Source of the DNA: a virus
Virus record (IMG/VR): IMGVR_UViG_3300025099_000039
Coordinates: 1 to 45,479 of that record
Length of the DNA: 45,479 nucleotides
Strand: one strand, 5' to 3'
In this document: piece after piece, positions 37,142 to 45,277 of the stretch
Layout: each line of letters opens with the position of its first letter
Numbering within the stretch: the first letter of the stretch is position 1
Translations under genes and position numbers: made by a program
The notes under the pieces: model-generated
What the model was told of the DNA's origin: nothing
Database searches by the model: none
What the model saw: the letters and a program-made list of their open reading frames with translations, nothing else

Positions 37142-40100
37142 TTATCCTTTGAGTGCTTTAACTTCTGCACTTAATTCTTGCACCGCTTTCAACAGCGGAA
37201 TCACCAGTTGACTGTATTCAACAGATAACTTTCCTTTCGGGTCTTCGCCAACCAAGGTGCAGTCGTAGCCAACTTCATCCATCGCAGCTTTTACGTCCTG
37301 TGCGATAAGGCCAACACAAGTTGTGTCATCATCGTCTGGTCGTTCGTCAGCCGGTACAGTCACCGTCTTGTAAACTGCTTCTTGTGCTTCGACTGCTGGT
37401 TTAACCAAGCGGCGTTCTGTAACTTCCTCAACAGCAGGTTCGGCTGGTGATTCTAATTTGCGTTCGGTGCGCTCCTCCTGCGCCTCTTGTACGACGTACT
37501 CCTCCATCACCGGACATTTGTGAGTCATTTGTTCGGTAACAGCCGCTTTGGCTTCTACTGCTGGTTCTATTTCATTGCCGTCTTCATCAAGAACCGCGTC
37601 CTTGGCTTCAACAGCCGGTGAAATAATGTTCAAGCATGGAGTACCGTCCTCGTTGACTACTGGGTGTTCGACGTACAGCGGCGTGCGCTCAATGCGAGTG
37701 ACTGTTTCGGTGGTGACTTTTCGGATGTAGTTGTCACCTTCACCCTTAACCATCTCCACCTTCTCAACTTCCTCGGTGACTTCCTTCTCGTCGTGCTTGT
37801 GGCGTTCACCTTTAACTTCCTCAACAGCGGGAATGACTACATTTTCGTAAACCGCTTCAACAGCCTCGCGTGCTTCGACAACGACAACATCCTCGTAAAC
37901 AGCTTCAGCAGCTTCAACCGCTGGCGTGACAAGTTCTTGATGTTCTTCTTCACGGAAACGACTCTCAAGTATCTCGGCTGGATAGTCGGCTGGGTTTACT
38001 CGCTTGAACGTAACTGGTTGTAGCTTCTCAATGAACGATAAGCCGACGTTGTTATCGGTGATGTCACGCTTGATGCGGCGATCTGAATATTGGGCGTATG
38101 CAACTTGGCCTTTAATTGCCGACATACTGGTGTTACCGAGTGCTACTGAGTTAGAACCAATTCCATCTGTACCATAACCAATAGCTATTTCGTTGGTAAT
38201 TCCAGTTCCGTTGCCAGACGATCTTGTATCAACACCAATATAAACGGATGTAGCAAGATCAGTTGCGGCAGTTCCGTCAGCGGCGTACCGTGCTGCACTA
38301 AAACCAATAGCAACATTGTTGTCAGCATCATCGTCGTCCAGTTCCGTTAAAGCTGCATAACCTATAGCTACGTTATTGCTTTCACCACCGTTAGCAGCAT
38401 CTAGTGCGTATGTGCCTACGGCTACGTTGTTAATACCGGAAGTCAACAAAGCTGCGGCTGAATTACCAAATGCCACATTTCGTGCGCCGGTTGCCGCTTT
38501 AAGTGCGTTGTATCCTACCGCAGTACAGTTATCGCCTGCGTCAGCAGCACCACTCGCAAGCGCACCTCCTGCTTCATGGCCGATTAGTACGTTGCCTGTT
38601 CCATCTGTAATTGCAACACCGGCATTTACACCAATTGCCAAGTTGATTGCTGACGCATCGTTTTGTGCGGTCAGCGCAGTAGAACCGATAGCAATGCAAT
38701 AATCCGCACCGCTCGTTTCAGCAGCTAATGCACCTTTACCAACAGCAATGTTGTGGTCGGAAGTACCATCCATTGCCACCGCCGCTTGATAACCGATGGC
38801 GACGTTGTAATCGCCGGTTGTCATTGCAGCGCCAGCTTGATAGCCGACTAGTACGTTGCCGGGGCCGTCTGTGAGTGCTGTTCCAGCTTGATGTCCGACG
38901 GCAACATTTGAATGACCAGTAGTCGCTGCATCCAGCGCGTAACTACCAATCGCTATGTTGTTGTTGCCGGTGGCGTTGTCAGAATTATCGCCAGCATCAT
39001 CTGCGGCTTGTAGTGCGCCGTAACCAATCGCAATACAATCGTCTGTGCTGGTTGCGTATAAGCCAGCACTTCGGCCAAGGTATATGTTACGACTTCCGGT
39101 TGTGCTGTACCCAGCAGAAGCACCCAATGCAACATTGTTATCACCACCAGTACCCGCGCTACTACCCGTTCCTACAAGCGAAAAAAGTGTGTTTGCTCCA
39201 ACCGCCGTGTTACCTGATCCTTCCGAACAAGCACCCAACGCATTAAACCCAACCGCAGTTAGATAAGGCGCATTCGTCGCTGCATCTGCTGCAAGACTAC
39301 CTACTGCAACTGCGTTCGATCCTTCAAATACGTTTAGTGCTTCGTTGCCAACTGCTACGTTATCATCACCCGAAACAACTGCCGACAACGACCCAAAACC
39401 GACCGCTGTGTTTTTTGCACCGTCTTGACAAGCATCAGCAGCAGCAGAACCGACTGCTGTGTTTTTATCACCGTCGTTGTGGTTAACTGCTGTAAGCGCA
39501 CCATTGCCTACCGCTGTATTATTTGTACTCCCAGCTAGACTACTGTCTAGCGCACCAGTTCCTATTGCCGTACATGATGTGTCACCACCTAAACCGTGAC
39601 CGATGTCGAGTGAACCAAGTGTGAGCGTGCCAGACGAAATGCTGACTGCGCCGGTGCTGGCTACCCGCATCCGCTCTAACGGCGAAGTATACATAGGCGC
39701 ATTGCCGCCGGTTTGGGGGCGCGTGTAAAAAACCAAATCTGTTGCCGCGGACGCTTGCGTTTGATCTGCTGCCGCGACTGCGGTTATTGCTGCTTCCGCC
39801 GCTGCTACACTTTGGCCAGTGTAATCACTAGCTTTGAAAGCATACGCACCTAGAATAGTCCCGCTCGCGTTTATAACATTCGTCGCGTGATGCGTGTTAT
39901 TCGCAATTTGTATAACGCCTTTGGTCACGCCAGCCGTTGCGCCAACTACTAAATTACCGCTGATGTTAGATGCGCCTAAAGTGTGAGTTTCACCGGTGCT
40001 GAATATGGTGAGCGCCTCCGTGGTGTTGTTTGTAAAAAACTGCACCTTGGAGTTCTCAAAATTCTGAATGCGAAGGTCGCTGCCGTTATAGCCAATTCGC

Positions 40101-40384
40101 GCCCCGTCTGTTGCGGTCGCTCCGGTGGCGGCCGTTGTTAACTTCAAATAGCCTTCACCATCTGGCCCGTGAACTTGCAACCTGTTAACCGGCGCAGCGA
40201 CTCCGATACCCAGTCGCAACGGATCACCAGCAGAACCACCTTCTACTATGTAAATACCATCAGCACCGCCATCGGACGGTTGCCATTGCATGATCTCGCC
40301 AGAACCATCTGACTTGATAATAGGTTCGTTCTCAAAAGAAACTCCTGATGTGGTGATTACACCCTGCTGTACAATCCGTGCCAT
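37142..40384 (-). CDS. Tail fibre with S74 intramolecular chaperone
   Basis: 1080 residues. The N-terminus (to about 280) is beta-rich and may join the virion. Residues about 280-745 are over twenty YadA-head-like turns of the form NTAVGxxAL or NVAIGxxAL, a beta-roll seen in trimeric fibres. YSDRRIKRDI near residue 766 opens the S74 chaperone, with its usual Ser and Lys dyad; self-cleavage should fall next to this Ser. The C-terminus has GLIAQDV and a final coil. A Glu/Val/Ala-rich insertion of about 195 residues (about 800-995; repeated PAVEAxEAVY) splits the chaperone. It is probably the receptor-binding fibre. Confidence 0.88.
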   Translation of the reverse strand: MARIVQQGVITTSGVSFENEPIIKSDGSGEIMQWQPSDGGADGIYIVEGGSAGDPLRLGIGVAAPVNRLQVHGPDGEGYLKLTTAATGATATDGARIGYNGSDLRIQNFENSKVQFFTNNTTEALTIFSTGETHTLGASNISGNLVVGATAGVTKGVIQIANNTHHATNVINASGTILGAYAFKASDYTGQSVAAAEAAITAVAAADQTQASAATDLVFYTRPQTGGNAPMYTSPLERMRVASTGAVSISSGTLTLGSLDIGHGLGGDTSCTAIGTGALDSSLAGSTNNTAVGNGALTAVNHNDGDKNTAVGSAAADACQDGAKNTAVGFGSLSAVVSGDDNVAVGNEALNVFEGSNAVAVGSLAADAATNAPYLTAVGFNALGACSEGSGNTAVGANTLFSLVGTGSSAGTGGDNNVALGASAGYSTTGSRNIYLGRSAGLYATSTDDCIAIGYGALQAADDAGDNSDNATGNNNIAIGSYALDAATTGHSNVAVGHQAGTALTDGPGNVLVGYQAGAAMTTGDYNVAIGYQAAVAMDGTSDHNIAVGKGALAAETSGADYCIAIGSTALTAQNDASAINLAIGVNAGVAITDGTGNVLIGHEAGGALASGAADAGDNCTAVGYNALKAATGARNVAFGNSAAALLTSGINNVAVGTYALDAANGGESNNVAIGYAALTELDDDDADNNVAIGFSAARYAADGTAATDLATSVYIGVDTRSSGNGTGITNEIAIGYGTDGIGSNSVALGNTSMSAIKGQVAYAQYSDRRIKRDITDNNVGLSFIEKLQPVTFKRVNPADYPAEILESRFREEEHQELVTPAVEAAEAVYEDVVVVEAREAVEAVYENVVIPAVEEVKGERHKHDEKEVTEEVEKVEMVKGEGDNYIRKVTTETVTRIERTPLYVEHPVVNEDGTPCLNIISPAVEAKDAVLDEDGNEIEPAVEAKAAVTEQMTHKCPVMEEYVVQEAQEERTERKLESPAEPAVEEVTERRLVKPAVEAQEAVYKTVTVPADERPDDDDTTCVGLIAQDVKAAMDEVGYDCTLVGEDPKGKLSVEYSQLVIPLLKAVQELSAEVKALKG

Positions 40385-40385
40385 G

Positions 40386-40760
40386 TTAGTGTCCGTTTAT
40401 GTTGTTGCTAGGCTGTGCTGGAGTAACACTTACCGCAGTGTCTGGTGATGCTAGTGTTAAAACAACCTTGCCACCAGCGGCACTAGAAATTAAGTTTAGA
40501 CTGCTGCGAACTGTGTCAGTTAACTCAACTTGCGTGCCGGGGACAAGTTTGGTGTGATAAACTGATGTAGTTGCTGCTGCACCGTTTCGTAAAAAGATAT
40601 TTGTAGAACCTACGTTTTGCAGTAATGCATAACGATAATCTACGTTAGTATCCCAACCAAGAGACGAGTCTGCAACATTTGATGTACCAACAGTTACCTC
40701 AGAAGGCGTGTTGTAAGTAACATCGTAATTTGTGTGAGCCTGTGCTTTTACAATAGCCAT
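40386..40760 (-). CDS. Probable head decoration protein
   Basis: 124 residues from ATG 40760, chosen because the longer frame would run through the terminator. Mostly beta: AHTNYDVTYNTPSEVTVGTS, then YRYALLQNVGSTNIFLRNG and a GTQVELTD strand. Such a small beta-sandwich directly after the major capsid gene is typical of head decoration or head-fibre proteins. It lies past the terminator at 40764-40791, so its expression is probably set by readthrough. Confidence 0.65.
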   Translation of the reverse strand: MAIVKAQAHTNYDVTYNTPSEVTVGTSNVADSSLGWDTNVDYRYALLQNVGSTNIFLRNGAAATTSVYHTKLVPGTQVELTDTVRSSLNLISSAAGGKVVLTLASPDTAVSVTPAQPSNNINGH

Positions 40761-40763
40761 AAT

Positions 40764-40791
40764 AAAAAAGGGGGGAGGAAAACCTCCCCCC
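40764..40791 (-). terminator. Terminator after the capsid gene (attenuator)
   Basis: Minus strand GGGGGGAGG (40791-40783... read leftward), loop TTTT, CCTCCCCCC, then six T at 40769-40764. This is a perfect 9-bp stem. It lies between the capsid stop and the next ATG. It should cut transcription of the fibre and downstream genes relative to the capsid gene. Its stem is nearly the same as at 16319-16340. Confidence 0.92.
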
Positions 40792-40800
40792 ATGTTAGAA

Positions 40801-42195
40801 TTAAGAAGTACGACGACGACGGAAGACAATCGGTAAACAATGTCTTGCGTCACCGGGAATACCCCCGTGAATTGTCTGCGAGATGAACTTCAAGTAGTCA
40901 CCATAGACGTTCATGTCCCAACCTTCTGAACCACCGTCTGTTATGTCAGTAGTTGAGGCAGTCGGAACCAAGAACTGATCGGTCAAATCAATCTGACCAT
41001 TCCAGTTCATGCCGTACAGCTTCTTCTTGGAGACATTCTTACCGGCAAACTCGCGTGGCGGTGGGCCAACGGAGATTGTCTTGAACGCATCTGCACCACA
41101 CAAGAACGCAACCTCGTTTGTACCAATAGTGTTACTTGCAGATGAAGCAATCTTGGTATAAAGCGAGTTAGGCACAACCTTGTTGTTCGTGACAGTTTGC
41201 GGCTGAACCCATGCGCCAGTATCAGTAAACCGTAAAGGATACGGATCGTACTTGACTGTGATCTTGCCAAACAAGTCGCCAGCAAAACCATCTTTGATGT
41301 AGTCTTTACTTGTAGAGGCGAGTTCATGACCGCCAGACTTTTTCAAGTCGTCATCCCACAAGAGAGATGCCCAAGCCTCTGTAGAACAGACAAGGATATA
41401 TTTACCCTTGACCATCTCAGAAGTTTTCGGCGCACCAAAAACGCGATCAAACGGAGCAGCTTGTACGTCTTCCTGCAAGACAAGCATAGCTTTATACAAG
41501 TCTTTCAGAGTCAACGCACCGGCTTCCTGACCGGAACCTCCTGTCACCAGTGAGTCACGATACTCTTGTCCACCACCTTCACCAATTGCGGCTGAAGTAG
41601 AGGATGTGCTGTCATCATCACCGTCAATTGTACGAATCTGAGTCTGAGTCAACGCAGCTTTTTCGGCATCACCATCAAGGTCTACAGAACTCGACAAATA
41701 ACCAGAACCGCCTTTAGCAATGTAAAGGTCTGGTGTCTGATACCACATTAGTGTGCGAACAAACTGGTTGTTTGCATTCTGAATCTGACGAACAATGTCA
41801 GCGTGAGCGTAAGACAACTGGTCGCGCCAGAAAGCCTCAAAGCTATTCAAGAAACGAAAACGCGTACTCTCATACCTATGGTAAGAAAGTTTTGCAGACT
41901 CATTTCGTTCGCCAATCTTGTAGATGTCCTTTAACGGTGCGTCAGAAAGCACATTCGGTGCGAACGTAGATCGTTGAACTGGACTCGGAGTTGGAGTCAA
42001 CCCTTGTAGGGTGTCTCCCATATTAGGTTGCCACTTGATTGAACCGTACATGGTGTCATAGACATTCCATTTCGGAAACAGGGCAACCTCGTTCTTAACT
42101 AGGTAGAAATCCAACTTATTAAAGTTGTTGGATACTGCCGTAGTAGCCATCGCTTGAGCAAAACTACTACTAGGATCAACTGCTGTTACTGCCAT
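40801..42195 (-). CDS. Major capsid protein
   Basis: 464 residues, following scaffold as expected. The N-terminus SSFAQAMATTAVSNNFNKLD is helical. Next come QPNMGDTLQGLTPTPSPVQR and a long helix with ESAKLSYHRYESTRFRFLNS, FEAFWRDQLSYAHADIVRQI. Later segments include an insertion-like loop with Ser/Thr/Asp runs (IDGDDDSTSSTSAAIGEGG) and a beta-rich C-terminus with GPPPREFAGKNVSKKKLYG. The length and mix fit an HK97-fold shell protein of a podovirus, but I cannot point to a diagnostic motif. A sigma-54-type promoter and a leader with paired hairpins lie directly upstream, and a strong terminator follows, suggesting very high expression. Confidence 0.85.
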   Translation of the reverse strand: MAVTAVDPSSSFAQAMATTAVSNNFNKLDFYLVKNEVALFPKWNVYDTMYGSIKWQPNMGDTLQGLTPTPSPVQRSTFAPNVLSDAPLKDIYKIGERNESAKLSYHRYESTRFRFLNSFEAFWRDQLSYAHADIVRQIQNANNQFVRTLMWYQTPDLYIAKGGSGYLSSSVDLDGDAEKAALTQTQIRTIDGDDDSTSSTSAAIGEGGGQEYRDSLVTGGSGQEAGALTLKDLYKAMLVLQEDVQAAPFDRVFGAPKTSEMVKGKYILVCSTEAWASLLWDDDLKKSGGHELASTSKDYIKDGFAGDLFGKITVKYDPYPLRFTDTGAWVQPQTVTNNKVVPNSLYTKIASSASNTIGTNEVAFLCGADAFKTISVGPPPREFAGKNVSKKKLYGMNWNGQIDLTDQFLVPTASTTDITDGGSEGWDMNVYGDYLKFISQTIHGGIPGDARHCLPIVFRRRRTS

Positions 42196-42219
42196 TTTAC
42201 TATATAATTAAGTGTTTAA

Positions 42220-42269
42220 CGTGTGATGCCCTTCACAAGTAGAAGCGTGCCATGCCCTTGGCGTAGAAG
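42220..42269 (-). promoter_or_regulatory. Capsid-leader pair of hairpins with the same loop
   Basis: The leader holds two tandem copies of a 24-26 base unit (42246-42269 and 42220-42245). Each contains a hairpin with loop AGGGCA, but the stems differ and remain paired: GCCA/TGGC at 42262-42249 and TGTGA/TCACA at 42237-42222. Both copies are preceded by CTTCTAC. The base changes that keep pairing argue for a functional RNA structure, such as an mRNA stabiliser or protein-binding site. No clear ribosome binding site precedes ATG 42195. Confidence 0.6.
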
Positions 42270-42281
42270 CGAATGTATTCT

Positions 42282-42298
42282 AGCAAACTTCGTGCCAC
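42282..42298 (-). promoter_or_regulatory. Sigma-54-type promoter for the capsid gene
   Basis: Minus strand GTGGCACGAAGTTTGCT. GG is at 42296-42295 and GC at 42284-42283, with consensus spacing; only the first base differs from YTGGCACG-N4-TTGCW. The predicted start near 42271 is about 76 bases before ATG 42195. It lies in the 107-base gap between scaffold and capsid genes, the only such gap in this part of the late region. Confidence 0.87.
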
Positions 42299-42302
42299 TA
42301 TT

Positions 42303-43415
42303 TTATGAGAAATAGTCTGCCATGTCATCTCCTATAGAAATTATGTCGTCATCTTCTACGCCAGATGTTGTTGCTTTGGGTTCTCCACGAAGCATATCTT
42401 TCTTGTTTGTGTTCTGCTTCTTGATCTTTTGAGTTAATTCTTGCTGTTGTTTAGCAAGAATCTGGTTCATTACCCAAAGATTCGTGGCAAGTTCTGACAT
42501 AGGATGGTTTGTGAATACTTTGGGGATAGCTTCACCAAACGTCTTTCTGAGCTTATTTATCGAGGTTTTACCGAGATTTGGTATGTCGATAACTTTCTTG
42601 CCCATCTCCTTATCTTGTAGCCACTTGAACTGTTTACGCTGTTCTTCCTCCAGCATATCAGTAGACTCTTTGTAGTCTTTCGTGTGATTTTTCTGGATGT
42701 CGTGCGCACGTTTGCTGTAGCTTTTACTCAATGTTTGAGCTTCTGTCAGCGCAGATTGCACATCAATTTCAGACTCCCCCGTTGGCTTATATTCTTCTTT
42801 GCCAAGTACAAGTTTACCGTTCTTGTCGTAGCCTTCAATTGATCGCCAAGAATCTCCGTTACGAATAGCAACAAGCTGACGCTTCCAATGCGCCTGTTCT
42901 TGCGATGCTTTATCGTAGTCGGTGACGAGTCCTTGGTATTCTGGATTTAACGTGTACGCCTCTGGATGAGACATTAAATCCTGCGTTTCTTCTGCTGCGT
43001 CTTTCTTGGTTTTTAGTTCCTTGAGCTTTTTCGAGAAGTGTTCATACGCATTGTTAGACATCTGCTTTGCGTATTGTTTATCTTCATCGTCAAAACCTTC
43101 ATAGTTTCGACCATCAGACTTTTCTTCTTTTTCCTCTAGCGGATCACCAAGAATATCTTCAGTCGATAATTCTTCACTAGATTCTTCGGTTGAATCTTCG
43201 CTAGGTTCTTCAGATGAGTCTTCTGTAGATTCTTCTGTAGATTCTTCAGCGGGTTCATTCGATTCTTCGCTGGATTCTTCTTCAGAACTTTCTTCTTCAG
43301 AACTTTCTTTAGTTTCCGCTGGTTCTTTAGCATCTAATTCTTCGGGTTCCAAAGAATCACCTACTTCGATGTCGCCAAAGTTGAACTCAACTTCCTTTGT
43401 ATCTGTTTCTGTCAT
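42303..43415 (-). CDS. Scaffolding protein
   Basis: 370 residues between portal and capsid, where scaffold genes belong. The N-terminal third is extremely acidic, built of Glu/Ser blocks (EESSEEESSEESNEPAEEST), a repeat tract at DNA level too. The middle is helical and mixed (AYEHFSKKLKELKTKKDAAE; ALTEAQTLSKSYSKRAHDIQ). The C-terminus is Gln/Lys-rich coil (LAKQQQELTQKIKKQ), then a short acidic end. Acidic disorder and coils fit an internal scaffold that guides shell assembly and then leaves. It overlaps the gene upstream by 29 bases. Confidence 0.8.
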   Translation of the reverse strand: MTETDTKEVEFNFGDIEVGDSLEPEELDAKEPAETKESSEEESSEEESSEESNEPAEESTEESTEDSSEEPSEDSTEESSEELSTEDILGDPLEEKEEKSDGRNYEGFDDEDKQYAKQMSNNAYEHFSKKLKELKTKKDAAEETQDLMSHPEAYTLNPEYQGLVTDYDKASQEQAHWKRQLVAIRNGDSWRSIEGYDKNGKLVLGKEEYKPTGESEIDVQSALTEAQTLSKSYSKRAHDIQKNHTKDYKESTDMLEEEQRKQFKWLQDKEMGKKVIDIPNLGKTSINKLRKTFGEAIPKVFTNHPMSELATNLWVMNQILAKQQQELTQKIKKQNTNKKDMLRGEPKATTSGVEDDDIISIGDDMADYFS

Positions 43416-43611
43416 TTATGGTTTCTATTATGTCGTCTGTTGTTTTTAATTGTGCAGCAATAATACGAACTTCCGAGTCCGATACTCCACGCTTAACCGC
43501 AACATATTCTATATCTTTAACCAAGCGTTCCCGCTCCTGCTTGAGGAGGTTGAGGAATACCTTGGTTGTTGGGTTGTCCAGCCATTGCTGATGGGCTTGC
43601 TCCTCCAGCAC
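43387..43611 (-). CDS. Small helical protein overlapping the portal 3' end
   Basis: 74 residues if GTG 43611 is used; this start has a GGGAGG site. The frame is open to ATG 43674 (95 residues), where it overlaps the portal coding sequence by 158 bases. EEQAHQQWLDNPTTKVFLNL, then LKQERERLVKDIEYVAVKRG, is helical and resembles small proteins often encoded between portal and scaffold in podoviruses. Function unknown. The exact start is uncertain because both frames have plausible codon use in the overlap. Confidence 0.6.
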   Translation of the reverse strand: MLEEQAHQQWLDNPTTKVFLNLLKQERERLVKDIEYVAVKRGVSDSEVRIIAAQLKTTDDIIETINDRNRYKGS

Positions 43612-45277
43612 CTTTCTGGTCGCCTCCCGAAAGTGCTTGGACTTGTTGTTGTAATTGTTGTAGCTGTTGGGCATACGGTTGCGCTTCTTGGTTTAGTTGT
43701 CCTGTTTGTGGGTCTGTGACTAGACTTTGAATTACTGTCATCATCTGCTGGATCAACTGAGCGCGAGCCGTATCCTCTTGCATCATGTTGATATACTTTG
43801 GTGCTTCGTCAGGGAATAGCATACTCAGCATATCCTTCATGTAGTCTATTGCGAGTGCGCTGTTCTGTTGAATTACCGGCCAAACTTGCAGCATCTTTGA
43901 CGCTTTCTCCTGTCGCTCTACAACATCGGTGTCACCCGCTGGCTTCATGTTGTACTTGTGATCTGTAAAGTATTCTAGCGAAATGTTTGGTTCGATTAGA
44001 CCGTCAAGGACGCGAGAGTTGTATATGTCGAAACACTTTTCGTAGATGCGTTTGATGGCGATGCTGAATAGTGCAACTTGTGTTGCAGATAACATCTGTG
44101 CTTCAGCGGTTGCTGTCTGAATCTCTGTTGCTGTTTTGCGTGAGTCTTGTCGATTCATCGCGGCATAGTTCATCTGAGATTGCTCCTGTGCATTTTGTGT
44201 TATCAATGTTTGTATCGCTGATAACATCTGTGCATTAGGTGGTGACAACTGGAATTGCCTGACGTTTGAGTCTATTAGTGCGCCGGGAACAAACTGTACG
44301 TTTGTTTGCTCGTTGCTTTGATTCGGATCATCAGAGTCTTTGGCAAAGTAAAAGTTAGACGCACGACGATGCGCAGTCACAAACGATGACATCATTGAAC
44401 TAACTGCCTCTTGTGTATGCTTATCTAGGAAGGCACGACCAACAGAGTTCTTGATGGTCATGTCCTCTGCTATTGTGTAATGGAATACGACGTATGGATA
44501 TTCTGTCTCGTAGATTTCTCCTTCTGCGTCTCGCTTGCCCAAAAAGAGGGGACGTGGCTTGCGCAACCAGTCGTTGCATCTAGCTGCGCAAGACCACCCC
44601 ACTTGAACTATCCCCTTGCTTCTAAACATGACCTTCTCAATCTTAAACAAGGATTCCGTCTGCTCGTCAACAGGCTCGCCTACTAAAGCCTCGACTTCCG
44701 ATTTGCTAAAGTCTCGTGTCTTAACCATGTCCAACAGTTGCTCACGAGTAAAGTAATGTCGATGAACTAGCATACCACACGCTTGTATGTCGCGAGTGTC
44801 ATCTGGAAATGCAATGTCCTCGTAGTTTACAGATTCTATTCCAAAATGACCGGGCTTTGTGTCATCAAATTCTACTTCTGCAATACAGTAGCCGTGCAAC
44901 TGCATACAGTCTATGACTCGGAATAATGGTATCTGCCAACCGTCGTAGCGCGAGCGTTCTGTAAAGTCTCGCTCTAGTGGGCCGGTGTTAAAAGCTGGGT
45001 CTGTCGAGCTTGAGAAAATCGCTGTGCGTCTTGAGTTTACGATGTATGAAACATACTTGGCTTGCTCACGACGAATGTTTGTGTCGATGATGTGCGTTGG
45101 TATGTAAATCTCATCCGGTGCTAGATAGCCATCGCGACGTTCTAAATCGAGATCGACATTAAGACGACGTTGCTGACGTTGGTCGTTGGCACGAACACTT
45201 TGGGCATCACATATACCGACTAACTTGTGTATGTTAGTTGCGGCTTCTTGATAATTCTTGTAGTTGTTGTATTTCAT
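43517..45277 (-). CDS. Portal protein
   Basis: 586 residues. After a helical start come LDLERRDGYLAPDEIYIPTH, IDTNIRREQAKYVSYIVNSR and YDGWQIPLFRVIDCMQLHGY, the clip and wing regions expected of podovirus portals. A long helix (LDKHTQEAVSSMMSSFVTAH) near 310 and the MLSAIQTLITQNAQEQSQMN and ATEIQTATAEAQMLSATQVA segments fit the crown helices. The end is Gln-rich, then Pro/Gly-rich. It lies directly after TerL with a 44-base overlap and before scaffold and capsid. It forms the dodecameric DNA channel of the head. Confidence 0.88.
   Translation of the reverse strand: MKYNNYKNYQEAATNIHKLVGICDAQSVRANDQRQQRRLNVDLDLERRDGYLAPDEIYIPTHIIDTNIRREQAKYVSYIVNSRRTAIFSSSTDPAFNTGPLERDFTERSRYDGWQIPLFRVIDCMQLHGYCIAEVEFDDTKPGHFGIESVNYEDIAFPDDTRDIQACGMLVHRHYFTREQLLDMVKTRDFSKSEVEALVGEPVDEQTESLFKIEKVMFRSKGIVQVGWSCAARCNDWLRKPRPLFLGKRDAEGEIYETEYPYVVFHYTIAEDMTIKNSVGRAFLDKHTQEAVSSMMSSFVTAHRRASNFYFAKDSDDPNQSNEQTNVQFVPGALIDSNVRQFQLSPPNAQMLSAIQTLITQNAQEQSQMNYAAMNRQDSRKTATEIQTATAEAQMLSATQVALFSIAIKRIYEKCFDIYNSRVLDGLIEPNISLEYFTDHKYNMKPAGDTDVVERQEKASKMLQVWPVIQQNSALAIDYMKDMLSMLFPDEAPKYINMMQEDTARAQLIQQMMTVIQSLVTDPQTGQLNQEAQPYAQQLQQLQQQVQALSGGDQKGAGGASPSAMAGQPNNQGIPQPPQAGAGTLG

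Noticed and set aside
42246-42252. Second GTGCCA next to the capsid promoter as an additional sigma-54 site
   Set aside because: The base pair 12 positions away is not GC; the sequence belongs to the hairpin repeat.
43136-43333. Lys/Asn/Leu-rich minus-strand frame inside the scaffold gene
   Set aside because: A frame-shifted reading of the Glu/Ser repeat tract.
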